64,000 nucleotides of DNA from Viola odorata (lineage: Eukaryota; Streptophyta; Magnoliopsida; Malpighiales; Violaceae). A model generated the notes under the pieces. That model had not been told where the DNA came from. It made no database searches and was given only the letters and a program-made list of their open reading frames with translations. The position numbers were made by a program, and so were the translations under genes. Shown piece by piece: positions 10,830 to 21,575 of this stretch. Numbering within the stretch: the first letter of the stretch is position 1; every line of letters starts with the position of its first letter. The stretch covers positions 32,570,836 to 32,634,835 of the forward strand of contig OY829538.1 in NCBI GenBank assembly GCA_963691705.1, in the 5' to 3' direction.

Positions 10830-12707
10830 CCTAGCTAACCAAAAATGTTTCTTTGTTTCTTCCGATAGGGATGGCGTTGGCTCCCGTGGCGTAAGAGGGC
10901 GCTTGCCTATCGCCAATCGCCTTATCTGTTGGATTGTTCCTGACTTCCTCCCTTACCTTAGTGGCAAATTCCCTGATGTAGCCCTCTTCAACTAAGTGCT
11001 CTATCGCTAATTACAATTCTCTGCACACGTCCGTGGAATGCCCTTTGACTTTATGGAACTTGCAGAATGCATTTTCCCTTCCTCCCATAATTACTCCTGG
11101 TTTCACAGGAGTTGGGTAACGGATAGGCAGGTTTCGCTGCTGAACTATCGCTAAAATTTCTGCTCTTGGAAGTATGAGGGAAGGAAGGTCAGGGTCGTAT
11201 ATTCGCCCCTTGGGTGGATCCGTTTGCCTTCTGGTAAGGGAATTTCTAAATCTTCCTCTCGAGAAGTTACCCCTCTGCCGATATGAGGTTCTAGGAATGT
11301 GGTCTTTTCATTGCCCATAATCATCGGTTGGCTACGTATCAGGAGCTACGCTAATGCGGGCGTTGGGGGCTGGATGCGTATCTTGGGGTATACTCTAAAT
11401 TCGTTCCCTATTTTTTTCTTCCTCCATTCTCGCATAATTGTGGGCTTTCAGCCTTAACGCATCTAAAGTCAACGGTGGATCTACCATTAGCATATCTCGT
11501 AACTTCCCATAACGGCAATTACGCTTCAAAGCTTCGACAGCGAAGTCAATGGTGACTCCTGGCGTTAGCGACATCTCCAGATCAAAACGACTCAGAAAAT
11601 CCTTCAAGGATTCTTGTGGCTTTCGATGAATATCGAATAATGCTACCGCAGATTTCCTAATAGGGACAGTCGTGCTGAACCGGCTCCGAAATTTAGCTTC
11701 CAGTTGGGGAAATTATCAATGGAACCTGTCAGAAGTCCCTCGAACCAGAGACGTGCTACACTTGATAGTGTCATAACAAAGATTTGACATAACGCGGTGT
11801 CACTATGAGTTTGAAACTGTACGAAATCTTTCACCTTATTGAGATGAGAAATAAGATCCTTTGTGCCATCATATGATTCCACAGGAAGTTTTACATGCCG
11901 ATTGACCCTATGATGCCTCACACGATGGCTGAACGGGTGACCAACGTTATCTTCAGGAACCCCCTGCGGTCGATGAGGAGGAGAAGGTTCGTTAAGCTGC
12001 CTCTGAGCTCGAAAATCATACTCACGATGCCGCCTGGGAGATCGGCTGCGACTTCTTGGCGTTCAAGTTCGATGTCTCCTGCTACTGGTCCTCTCGCTGT
12101 GCCTAGGAGATGGATCCCTAAACATCTCATCTCTCCTGTTATCCCAATGATATCTATATTCATCGTCCCATCGTTCCCTTTCAGGAACAAGAGCTTCCCT
12201 CCTATGCTGCTCAGACAGTTCAGCGCGTCTATGCGCAAGTTGCATGACTCCGACATGGGCTGATGTCAAAGGTAGGGATAACGGAAGACCTCTAGATTGT
12301 CGGGGTGACAATGGTCGGTCAGTGACGATGGATGGAGTAAAGACTATGTGAGAAGGCACGCTAGGTCCCGAGACATGAGGCGTAAATCCTGCGGCTAATT
12401 CTGTCAGCTGGTCTAGTTGGGCTCGAAGGGCCGATATTGAACTCGCTAGAGGATTGCCTGCACCATCTACCGCAGGTGCCCTCAAATAGGGGATAGAATA
12501 ACTGGGTCCCACTATCTGGGATAAAGGGGTATACGCCTAAGATGTAAATGTTCCCGTTGCTTGCTCAAAAAAGGGATCCGACATGCCTGGTGGGACTTCT
12601 TGCACCGTAATGGAAGCGTCAGCGGTGGTGAAAGGAAAGAGTCACCTACGGGTAGAAAACGGGAGGCTAGAAGACTAGGATAGTGCGGGATCTGAGTCGG
12701 AATCCAT
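10830..12707 (-). pseudogene. Tat-lineage gag (broken)
   Basis: The probable start is the ATG at 12707-12705 (MDSDSDPALS, then a stop), 64 bp inside the element from the primer-binding site. Further coding blocks are 12512-12063, 12256-11918, 11921-11643 and 11607-11395. The block around 11900-11650 holds the conserved gag core (VESYDGTKDLISHLNKVKDF and RLWFEGLLTGSI), and 11607-11460 continues it. Near 11050 a CCHC-like zinc-knuckle pattern can be read (FCKFHKVKGHSTDVC). At least four frame changes or stops are present, so no full-length gag would be made. Confidence 0.75.
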
Positions 12708-12770
12708 AGTCCTTTAAATTTTAAGAGAACAGAGCTTGATTATTAAGGATGCTCACTTAATAAAACCAAA

Positions 12771-12789
12771 GCTCTCAATGAAAGCACCA
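12771..12789 (-). other. Primer-binding site of the Tat element
   Basis: On the minus strand TGGTGCTTTCATTGAGAGC begins three bases after an LTR end reading TATCA. The same arrangement recurs on the plus strand at 48500, which supports it as the tRNA primer site. I do not assign the tRNA. Confidence 0.7.
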
Positions 12790-12792
12790 ATT

Positions 12793-13620
12793 TGATAAGA
12801 TTCAGACTATTTGTTGAAGGTTAGTAGAGGTATATGGTTCTTGGGGTCGGCCGTCCTCGGCGTCCGGTGTACCTGCACAGCGCCGGAGGGGGTCTCCGGC
12901 GCAAACACTCTGATGCTTAAGTCAGTAAGAGTTGTGGAAATAACAGAGCTTTTGCTAGCAATCTTAGGCTTACCTTCCTCTTTTGTGGCGGAGGTATTTA
13001 TAGGCAAAAGTGGAGCATTTCTGGGTGATCTTGGTCACAAGGTGCTAACGCGCCCGTCAGGGGGGTTAGAGTTCCTCGTTGATGGAATGTGCTATTGCTG
13101 CGTTAGATATAGGCATGGGGGTAGGCGTTACCTAGGTAAGGCAGCGCCTACGCTTCTCACGAAATGCCAGGTTTGGCCTGGGATGGGATAACGCCCCGTG
13201 TCATGATGAAGTGACGTGTGGGACCCCCTCACTGATGTCGACCATCCCAATGTCAGTCGCACAGGGAGAGGTGATAGCCTCGACGCTGCCGGGGCGGTAG
13301 GAGCAGCAGTTTTCCCCCACCACGGGGTATAAGACGAAAATGTCCTTGCCGTTAGGAGTATTGTTATCAATACGCAAAAGGCAAGGCTTGACGCTCCAGA
13401 CCACAACATCCGTGAGAACATAGTAATCGCTTGCCTCATCAACGGCGACATTCGACATGACCATCGCCTTCGAAATTGCTCAATTCCTCCAACACGGATA
13501 GAAACGAACTTGGATGGATAGAGCTAGGCGGTAGTAAAGCTTGTGACTGTGGAGAGAGTGGGAGAAAGAGGGAGAATAGGCTAGAGGCTAGAGGGTGCTA
13601 TGGTCTTTCAACGTTTATTT
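12793..13620 (-). repeat. 5' LTR of the Tat element (right boundary approximate)
   Basis: The LTR ends in CA at 12793 (minus strand), next to the primer-binding site. A TATA box (CTATAAATA on the minus strand) lies near 12995. A conserved Tat-type R/U5 segment follows between about 12925 and 12880 (GCGCCGGAG...CTCCGGCGC...TGCAGGTAC). The same order occurs at 48300-48440. The outer end of U3 could not be fixed, and no matching LTR was found near position 1. Small open frames inside are not credible genes. Confidence 0.6.
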
Positions 13621-13699
13621 TTGTTTCTCGTAATTATGGGGGGTTAAAAATTATGTTTTCAAAATTATTATTTTTTTGGAGCAATTTTCAAAAAATGTT

Positions 13700-16113
13700 C
13701 AAATGATTGTTTTATATTTATGAAAATAAAATGTCGGACTCTGTGGGGGTGTCATTGGAATTTTGGATCATCAAAGATAAACTAAATACACAACAATGTT
13801 TGCCTAAAATACAGTACCAGATGTACTTAACACACTTTGCCACTACACCTTCTACACATTATGCACTAACATCCAAAAAATTGCCATGTGCATTTACAAG
13901 CCATTCAAAAATTCTAAATCTAACTTCACAATTTGTACCAGCCAATGAGATGGTGTTTGAAGAAGTAGAAATGCATAACCACCATCACAATAACCTCCTG
14001 CAAACACATAAGAGAATTCAGTGCATTTCCCATTCAATGCTGAAGCAGACAACATATTCTAAATTTTAAATTCTATAACAGGTACCTGAAATATGCTATT
14101 GAGAGATTAGACCAAAAGCATTTGCAAACACCTCTGGACAGCAACTGATGCTGGTTGGTAAAGTCCCTAATCTTGCAAGTGACTCCTTCTTAATGTGGGG
14201 ATCTTGTATGTATTACTCCCATCACATTTTAAAACTTCAAGCATGCATGTCTGTAATGTTAAGAAGATGTAGTTGTTGTTCTTCACTGGGAATTTTAGAT
14301 ATGCATCTTCAACAGCCCCAATCAATTGAACCAGTGACTTAGCACACTCTTTGCTTTGGAGTGACTAAATTGCTCTAAAGAACCCTAAGTCCAACACATT
14401 CAAATCTGGAGAATTAGGGGGCTGACACATAAGAGACACATTCATACCACAGGACTGAACTGCACATAAGAATTCAACATCATCAAAGTGAATATGACTT
14501 TTCGCATTGTCTTGTTGAATATAAATGGGTTCCAAGATACTCTCCCTGGGCCATTTATTGGCAATAGCTGGCAACACTTTCTCTATCATGAAGGATCTAA
14601 CAATATTTCTGGTTATGTTGGCAATTGGTTTAATCTCCACAGTCCCACGAGGCCTGTTTTGACTGAACCTAACAACGGCTACAGACTCAACTAAAGGGAC
14701 AATTTTACCATAAAAAACACAAAGGCCATTATAATCATATCTTGGCCTCACAACAGCTGCTAAAAACATAACTTTGGGAATGAAATTAGAGTTCTTAATG
14801 GATCTTACTGGGTCATTTTCCTCCCGCAGAAGATAATATCTCTGTGACCTCTTGCTATAAAAAAAACCATTTCTCGTCGATGTGCATGGTGTTCTCCATA
14901 TGCTTGAAAGTTGGACAATGTGGAACTGTGTTTAGATCAATAGATGAGAGGTAGTGCTTGATTCTGCTGGTCTTATTGTCCTGCGTCAATGAGGATTTGA
15001 TTGCGTTTGTGTGGCGCCTGATTACGCCCTCCTTTATTTTGTTACACACAAATTGCTTAGACACACCCAATGTAAAAGCCACGCCTCTAATGGTTGTCCT
15101 CTGCCCCAGAGGAATATCTCTTAGCCTCTCCATGTCAAATTCAATTCTTTTACGCCTACAATTCCTGACTCTTAGACTCTAGTGGTCGTGGTTTCCTGAA
15201 TCCCTTGCTCGTCTCCAACGCCTTTGCATTGATCGAATACCAACTCCAAACATAGCAGCAGCCAGCCTGGTTGACCCTTTCTTCAAAACCCCGTTATGCA
15301 TTCTTTCCAGCAAGCACGCATATGCTTGCTCTCTTTCTAAATCGTTCAGCTCTTTCTTGTGACCTAACCAATTCAACAATAAACAAGGTCAAAAAGGGGA
15401 ATTAAATCAAATTAGAGCTTTAATTTAAGAAACTGAAATGGAAGGAGGCCACCTTGAGTTTCCAGAGGCAAGCTTTCTGCTCCTGGAATAAACTCTAGAT
15501 TGTTCCTGGCTTCATCAACCGCCAGTTCTGGAACATTGAGATTGAAATTATTGGTTTCGAAGAAAGAATTGGCAGTGGCATCCAAATCCTCAAGCCCGAC
15601 CTCGTTGAACGATGGGGATTGTGGGTTGTGTGGAAATTCGTTAAGATCAAGGTCTGGTGAAGGCATTTCAGAGAGAGGAAGTTGGGGTGATGTAGAAAAG
15701 GGGTGATTGATTTGAAATGGTTGGAATGTGATTTAGTCAGAAATTTGTAATCCATTTCGAATTCGAATTTAGGGAAAAAATTTGGTGTGTTTGGGATGGA
15801 GGGAAAAAATTGACGCTCGAATTTTGGCCAAAAATTTGGTGTCAGGAGGGCGGGCTAAGAAATGGATTTCGAAATTGGGAAGGGGAGATGATGAAGCATA
15901 AGAGAAGCGTCTCTGAGCGCGCTTAAATGGGCTGGGACGAGCTCGCGAAGCTTGCAAGAGAAGATTTTGGCTGGAGGCCGAAATGTTACCGTTGGAGAGA
16001 GCTGGCCCACGGACAAACGCTGACAGAAAGTTGGGCCGCTACAGTCGCTCGCTAGGCCACCCTTAATATTCGTGATCCGTGGGCTCGTGTCAAGTAAAAA
16101 TAGACGGAGAGAG
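13700..16113 (-). mobile_element. Mariner-like element (plant MLE)
   Basis: The end beyond the transposase N-terminus is marked by GACGGAGAGAG next to TA at 16114-16115. This is the reverse complement of the plant mariner/Stowaway terminus CTCCCTCCGTC with one change. The subterminal sequence (CACCCTTAATATTCGTGAT) matches that of the mariner-derived element ending at 45631. The opposite terminus was not found; it is decayed or was lost at the junction with the Tat LTR near 13.6-13.7 kb, so the left coordinate is approximate. Confidence 0.65.
14135..15666 (-). pseudogene. Mariner-like transposase, DD39D type
   Basis: Coding pieces in order are 15666-15412 (acidic N-terminus with PDLDLNEF), 15379-15181 (helix-turn-helix region including RLAAAMFGVGIRSMQRRW), 15133-14855 and 14769-14365, with a further tail to about 14135. 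The catalytic triad is visible: first Asp in HIDEKWFFL, second in IQQDNAKSH, third in NVLDLGFF. There are 39 residues between the last two, giving the plant DD39D signature. A single TAG follows LGFFRAI at 14364; the frame beyond it still reads as the usual C-terminus (IGAVEDAYLKF, FLTLQTCMLEVLK). The few stops and shifts suggest recent loss of function. Confidence 0.85.
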
Positions 16114-16145
16114 TATTATATAAGGATGCAATAATATGACTTCAG

Positions 16146-16184
<39 letters not shown>

Positions 16185-16731
16185 ATAAAAAAAGTCTTGA
16201 ACGGGCCTACCCTAGCCCACCTCTAACTCCAGCCATAGTAATAACCTTGTGACTTTATCATTTCACCGCAACCATGGTAAATTTTCACTTTACCAAAAAC
16301 AAACTACTTATGCATTTTTAAGAAGAGGGAAAAGTTGCCCGGGCCCGGGCTGATATCTACGTAGCACTATAATTTATACCTTAACGAAGGAGCCATACGA
16401 CGTAGTTCGACCGTCGGTGAAAAATGCGGAAGTCCTACAATCCTGCAAAAAAATGATGTCAAAAGTCCTTGTAATATTATTACAGGGTGCTGCTTCGATG
16501 AAAGCGACAAAAAAAAGGTGAGACAATAGATATTAAACCCGTGATTCGCGAAAGCAGAGAGGCTAAGAAAATGACAGGTGGCTGTTCCTTGAGTCATGTG
16601 CCACTCTCTTCTGACCGGGGATGGTCAGTCACTAGTCACCTCTCGCATCCTACACATGTCACACTTAAGAGTCGAGACCAGACAGACTGAATAAATTCTC
16701 GAACACGTCAAAACCTGAATCCAATCTAATA
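16114..16731. other. Non-coding spacer with (TA)n microsatellite
   Basis: A (TA)n run occupies about 16147-16181. The rest is unremarkable AT-rich DNA without recognised genes. Confidence 0.6.
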
Positions 16732-16944
16732 CTCCCTCCGGTAGCGAATTAAACGTCGTTACGCAAAACGAGGTGGCCCGAATGACTCACTATTTGACCT
16801 CAAAAAATTTCGTACTTTTTTTTGAACTTACGTAAACCCTAAACGTACGTTCAAAAAAAAGTACGAATTTTTTTGAGGTCAAATAGTGAGTCATTCGGGC
16901 CACCTCGTTTTGCGTAACGACGTTTAATTCGCTACCGCAGGGAG
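16732..16944. mobile_element. Foldback Stowaway/mariner MITE 1
   Basis: A 213 bp element is flanked by TA and starts CTCCCTCCGGTAGCG. Its two ~100 bp arms are inverted copies differing at only about three positions, separated by a loop of about ten bases (TAAACCCTAA). This is the structure of a mariner-mobilised MITE. Confidence 0.9.
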
Positions 16945-17084
16945 TATTCCTCACTCAGTCCTTACCTCACTCATGCTAGGATTCTGTTATGTACTATTCA
17001 AGTGTGGAAAAATCATATGCACAGCTAACGCTTAATACAGTCAATCATCCTTAGCATTTCACAAAATATTTTTATTAATTTTTA

Positions 17085-17317
17085 CTCCCTCCGATTTTTA
17101 TTAAATGACTCTTACTATTTGAGCACGCATATTAAGGAAACCAGATGACTCACTATTTGACTCCAAAAAATTTCGTACTTTTTTTTAAACGTACGTTAAT
17201 CCTTAACGTACGTCCGAGAAAAAATTCGGGGCAAAATTATCTCAAATAGTGAGTCATCCGGCTTCCTTAATATGCATGCCCAAATAGTAAGAGTCGTTTA
17301 AAACAAACCGGGGGGAG
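17085..17317. mobile_element. Foldback Stowaway/mariner MITE 2
   Basis: A 233 bp TA-flanked palindrome starts CTCCCTCCGATTTTT and ends CCGGGGGGAG. Its arms are more diverged than those of MITE 1. Its inner segment (TGACTCACTATTTGAC, then AAAAAATTTCGTAC) is nearly identical to that of MITE 1, although the outer arms differ. Confidence 0.88.
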
Positions 17318-17472
17318 TAACATTTAAACATATTTGATGTGGTTTTAACGTTTTATCGTAATGTTTAAATTAGTCATTCCTTTAATATATTGATTTCGTT
17401 AGTTTTATTTTTTAAATATATTTTTAATAAATAAAAAAATAGTGAAAAATAAAAAAAATTATAAAATAAAAT

Positions 17473-17600
17473 AGGAAATTTATGGTGCTATTTTCTTAGT
17501 GCTTGGAAATTTATGGAGCAAAAAAATAAAAATTTGTGCGCCAAATAATATTAATAAAAAGTCGTAAAAGACATGCAATAAATTATTAAAAGACATACAC
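17473..17600 (+). repeat. Left arm of a long inverted repeat
   Basis: About 128 bp that reappears in inverted orientation at 21013-21133 with roughly 85% identity by eye (shared GTGCTTGGAAATTTATGGAG and CCAAATAA-ATTAATAAAAAG). The pair encloses about 3.4 kb, including the mariner-like element at 18335-20851. Confidence 0.75.
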
Positions 17601-18334
17601 AACCCTAACATTATAAATCCAAGAGTATACAGAGGTCGGGGTCCGTTTGAACGTTTGGTTGGCTCGATACGGTACAGTATTTATAAGTCTAAAATTAGAG
17701 TTCTGGTAGTTGTTTTGCGTACTTAGTTTTTATTTTAGTGGATTTTTTTTGTTATGGCATCATTATTGAACCACTTATTATTATTTTTTATAAATAAATA
17801 TATATATTTATCATCAAGATAACCAATGAGCTACATGTCCTACATTTAATTGCACGTTCTATATTTGAATCATACTAGTGAATTAGATAATTAAATAACA
17901 ATAATAATATAAATCAAGATGAATATACACCAATGACCAAAATCCAAATACATACTCGATCCGTTGAAATTTTACATCTTCCTTCATATTGTTAACGTCT
18001 TATTTAACTTTTTTATTGGAAGCTTTTTAAAAAAAAAACCATACATTTAATTTTAACTCTTTCTAGTAATATCTATACATGTAGTTTTTTAATGTCTAAA
18101 TTCTAATCTAAATGTAACTACTCATAAAAATATAATCTAAATAAAAGTGATGTGTTTCTTTTCTTTGAGATTTTTTTTCTTCGTGATATTGTTTATATAT
18201 AATATATTTATGTATTTATTTAAAAAAAATGATATATATGGTTAGAGATGAAACATAGTTTAACTTTTATACATACATAAAAACATACTACTATGTATAC
18301 ACATTCATAATATTTTGATGATAATAACAAAGTA
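17601..18334. other. AT-rich spacer without recognised genes
   Basis: Very AT-rich sequence. No open frame, repeat or RNA gene was recognised. Confidence 0.6.
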
Positions 18335-18708
18335 CTCCCTCTGGCTTAGAACAAATGACGTTTTAGCGTCCAAAAGTAGGTGCAAAACAAATGACGTTAT
18401 CAGTTTCCCACGCTGGAGAAGATGAGGGTGCCTCTGCCTGCGCTGGTGACGACGACGACGGCTTCGGCTTGGCTCAACGCTGACATCGATTCCCTCTCTT
18501 GTGTTTGAATCTGAAATTTGCGTGGGAACGGAAGATTTTCCCTATTAAAACCACCACGAATGAGGTAAGCATCACAAAATTTCATCTTCAATTTTAGTGT
18601 TTAATTTCATTGCAAATTTTGGGTTTCAATTTCTACTTTTACCAAATGGAAGGTGTTGATTTCTAGGATGATTCATAGGATGATAGTTGCGTGCAATTTC
18701 ATCCGCGT

Positions 18709-19227
18709 ATGGGTATGTTCGTATCGGATTCAATTGGAGTCCCTGGGGTTGAGGATGATATCTCCGCGGTGACGGAGGTTGAAGATGATGTAGTCGCGGA
18801 GGCAGGGGTTGAAGATGATGTCGGCGCGGTGGCTAATGCGGTGGATGCAATCCGTGAAATGGATGTTATTGTGGCAGATACCTACGAAAGTGAAGACGAC
18901 GTCGTGTTTGAAGAAATGACGACTGTGTCCGAGGAAGAAATTGCAGCCCGTGTGACTGTTTTGGAAGCGGAGGAGGTTTCGTGCTCTCTTGCCAGTGAGG
19001 AAGATGGGAATCTCGGCTTCTATCATAGGCGTCCAAAGAAGTATCAAATTCCTGATTTAAATCTACCATCCACTGAGGATTTAATGCATACATCAGAAGT
19101 GAAGGTGGACATAGATTTCGATCTTAATAAGTTGTCAATCCGAGGTATGTTTGGCCGTAAAGATGACCCATTCTATGAAGAGAGCTTCATCCACATGTTG
19201 CGTCTTCTTCTCCCTAATTTCTACTGA
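18709..19227 (+). CDS. Acidic ORF inside mariner-like derivative
   Basis: The first ATG in this frame is at 18709; codons upstream lack an ATG. The ~172-residue product is strongly acidic, with repeated GVEDD and VEDDV motifs in its first 50 residues. It then contains KKYQIPDLNLPSTED and DIDFDLNK. Short D-L-N-P-type motifs occur near the N-terminus of the plant mariner-like transposase at 15.6 kb (PDLDLNEF), so it may be a remnant of a transposase first exon. The frame ends shortly after what could be an exon border. I do not recognise a domain, and expression is unknown. Confidence 0.35.
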   Translation: MGMFVSDSIGVPGVEDDISAVTEVEDDVVAEAGVEDDVGAVANAVDAIREMDVIVADTYESEDDVVFEEMTTVSEEEIAARVTVLEAEEVSCSLASEEDGNLGFYHRRPKKYQIPDLNLPSTEDLMHTSEVKVDIDFDLNKLSIRGMFGRKDDPFYEESFIHMLRLLLPNFY

Positions 19228-19752
19228 ATATATTAGGATGTTTGTTGTAGACATAATACTGTTGACTTTTGGATGGCCAGTTTTTGCTATATTAGTGTAT
19301 TTCTGGTAGACCGAATGTTGTTTTCTATTAGGGTGGCCACTTTCTTCAATGTACTAGGGTGTTTGTGGTAGTGGTAGGATGTTGGATTTAGGATGACCAG
19401 CTTTTACCTTCCATTTTGTTCAACTGTGAAACTCATAATGTATATTATTCCTCAAATTAATGAATTGATATTGGTAATCTCATTGTCTTCCCATTATGGT
19501 TGTGAACTATTTTTCTTGAATGGTTAAAGTGTGTTTGCCCTTGGTATTTTTAACATGAATGCTTTAATTACAGGAACATGGGTCTTTATTTGAGCATGTT
19601 TAATCCAGTTACATTAATGCCCTATTCTTTTTATCTGTTCCACTTTTATGAGTTCTTCATTGTTGGTTTGGTTTGTATATGGAATTGCATGAGCAGAAGC
19701 AACTATATTGAGATCATAATACTCTGTTTCATTTTTCTTGTGTTGCATCACT

Positions 19753-19994
19753 GGTTTGCACTACTTGCTATTGATTGATCATAAACATCCATTTTTTGGG
19801 ATTTGAATGCTTGGATGGTGCATAAATAGGCACCTGGAATGATAATTAAACATGGCTGTGAACTTCCTTTTGGGCTGTGTTATTTCTCCTATGTTGGAGC
19901 AAGTAGTTTGCACTACTTGCTATTGCTTGAGCATAAACATCTAATTTTGGAATTTGAATGCTTGGATGGTGCATAAATAGGCACCTAGAATTGG
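19753..19994. repeat. Local direct duplication
   Basis: About 85-90 bp at 19753-19842 recurs at 19909-19994 (shared GAATGCTTGGATGGTGCATA and TTTGCACTACTTGCTATTG), with an offset of roughly 157 bp. It is non-coding. Confidence 0.75.
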
Positions 19995-20022
19995 TTGAGG
20001 AGAAGCAACTACTTTGACAATG

Positions 20023-20462
20023 ATTACACTCTATTTTATCATGTTTCTACTGTCTAATTACTTGTTATTTGGACAGTAAAGCTATTGATTTTCATGAATT
20101 TCCCATGCTTTTGCAGTTTTACCTTAGAGGCTGGTTGAAAGAGGAAAGTGATTTGCGGAGCGCAATGCTGACATTCGGAGCGGCTTGGCCAAGCTCTTTC
20201 GTAGAATATAAGACAAGGATTGACCTGGAGCTTGAGTCTTAGCCAAAGGTCAATCCCTGTCTTTATCTTCTGCGAAAGAGCTTAGCCAAGCTCATGGCCA
20301 AGCTGCTTCAACTGTCAGCATTACGCTCCGTAAATTACTTTCCTCTTTCAACCAGCCTCCAAGGTAAAACTGCAAAAGCATGGGAAATTCATGGAAATCA
20401 ATAGCTTTACTGTCCAAATAACAAGTAATTAGACAGTAGAAACATGATAAAATAGAGTGCAA
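20023..20462. repeat. Long hairpin (about 200 bp arms, 21 bp loop)
   Basis: The left arm 20023-20225 and right arm 20247-20462 are inverted copies with a scattering of mismatches and one ~10-base insertion in the right arm. The loop is about 20226-20246. An RNA from either strand would fold into a near-continuous duplex of about 200 bp. Origins could be an inverted duplication within the mariner-like element or a young small-RNA locus. I do not recognise a known miRNA in it. Confidence 0.85.
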
Positions 20463-20832
20463 TCAGACAACATAATACTCTGTTCCACTTTCTATGTTTT
20501 GCATTACTTGTTTCTTTTTACATACACATCCATGTTTTAGTTTATCTATCTTTCATTACAAATGCACAGTTAAAATAATCATGGGGAAGATTGGAAATTT
20601 GGAACCGATGGCTTACATTCCTTCATAAAACGTCGTTGTTTCTGCCAAGACCAAACCTAGCCCAGCCGACTGCACACTTGGCCCAATTTGACAAGCCATC
20701 AACCCAGCTCGGCTTCAAGCCTGCCCATTTCAGAATTGAGCTGTTTTCATTTGTAAATAGGTAGGGAGGGTGGGGGTATTATGGTCATAAAGTGCCTCGT
20801 TTTCTCCAAACCAATCATTTTCTTAAGCCACG

Positions 20833-21062
20833 TATTTTGCACCGGAGAGAGTATTATTATTGATTTTTGAAACTAGAAAGAGGTAAGTACTACTATGTGT
20901 GTCTTTTAATAATTTTTGTATGTATTTTACTACTTTTTATTAATGTTATTTTGCACCGGAGAGAGTATTATTATTGATTTTTGAAACTAGAAAGAGGTAA
21001 GTACTACTGTGTGTGTCTTTTAATAATTTTTGTATGTATTTTACTACTTTTTATTAATGTTA
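20833..21062. repeat. 114 bp tandem duplication at element border
   Basis: A 114 bp unit (TTTTGCACCGGAGAGAGTATT to TTTATTAATGTTA) is present twice in tandem, almost identical. It includes the right terminus of the mariner-like element, so it post-dates that insertion. Confidence 0.9.
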
Positions 21063-21133
21063 TTTGGCACACGAATTTCCATTTTTTGACTCCATAAATT
21101 TCCAAGCACCAAAAAAATAGCGCCATAAATACA
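21013..21133 (-). repeat. Right arm of long inverted repeat
   Basis: Inverted partner of 17473-17600. A shorter part is also present in the first copy of the 114 bp duplication. Confidence 0.75.
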
Positions 21134-21418
21134 AAAAATTAAAAAATGAACAAAAACGGTAAAAAAATCAGAAAATCAGAAAATAGGAAAAAAATCAATA
21201 AAGAAAAATTTTAAAATTTTAAATAAATAGAAAATAAATTTCTGAAAATTTAGAAATATAAAAAATAATTTACTAATCAGAAATACTAGATCGAGGTAAT
21301 TTCAAGAGCAACGACGCAATTATAACCGTGTCATATGAAGTGAAATTTTGGAAAAAGAGAATCAAAAAATTAAATCCACTTTAAAAGTTGACCGAAGAAA
21401 GGCGTCATGTGTTAACAA

Positions 21419-21575
21419 AGGGTCCATTATAACAATTTCCTTCGATTACAAGGTCTATTATAATAATAAAGTTAAAGGAGGATCCATTATAACAATTTCA
21501 GACGAGTAGAAGGTCTATTATAGCAAAAACGTTAACGGAGGGTCCATTATAAATGTTTTAAACGAGTACAGGGTA
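21419..21575. repeat. Three-copy ~60 bp tandem repeat
   Basis: The motif GTCCATTATAACAATTTC recurs at about 21421, 21481 and 21541 (the last diverged), each followed by a CGAGTANAAGGTCTATTATA-like second half in copies 1 and 2. Confidence 0.7.

Larger units (their letters stand above)
18335..20851 (+). mobile_element. Mariner-like derivative element, 2.5 kb
   Basis: The ends CTCCCTCTGGCTTAGAAC and (reverse complement) CTCTCTCCGGTGCAAAAT sit next to TA at both sides and match the plant mariner terminus. Inside are an acidic ORF (18709-19227), local duplications and a long hairpin. No DDD transposase core was seen, so it would be non-autonomous. Only about 11 terminal bases are conserved, so the boundaries are moderately supported. 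Confidence 0.6.

Noticed and set aside
12811..13464. Open frames on both strands in 12.8-13.5 kb
   Set aside because: The stretch has a primer site, TATA box and R/U5 signature of an LTR, and the frames contain no conserved domain.
13707..14342. Plus-strand open frames opposite the mariner transposase
   Set aside because: The minus strand reads as the transposase C-terminus; the plus-strand frames have no similarity and are by-products.
16732..17317. Possible CRISPR-like or regulatory palindromes
   Set aside because: TA flanks and CTCCCTCCG ends identify them as mariner-type MITEs; there is no repeat-spacer array.
20023..20462. Assignment of the hairpin to a named miRNA family
   Set aside because: No known mature miRNA sequence was recognised in either arm; only the fold is supported.
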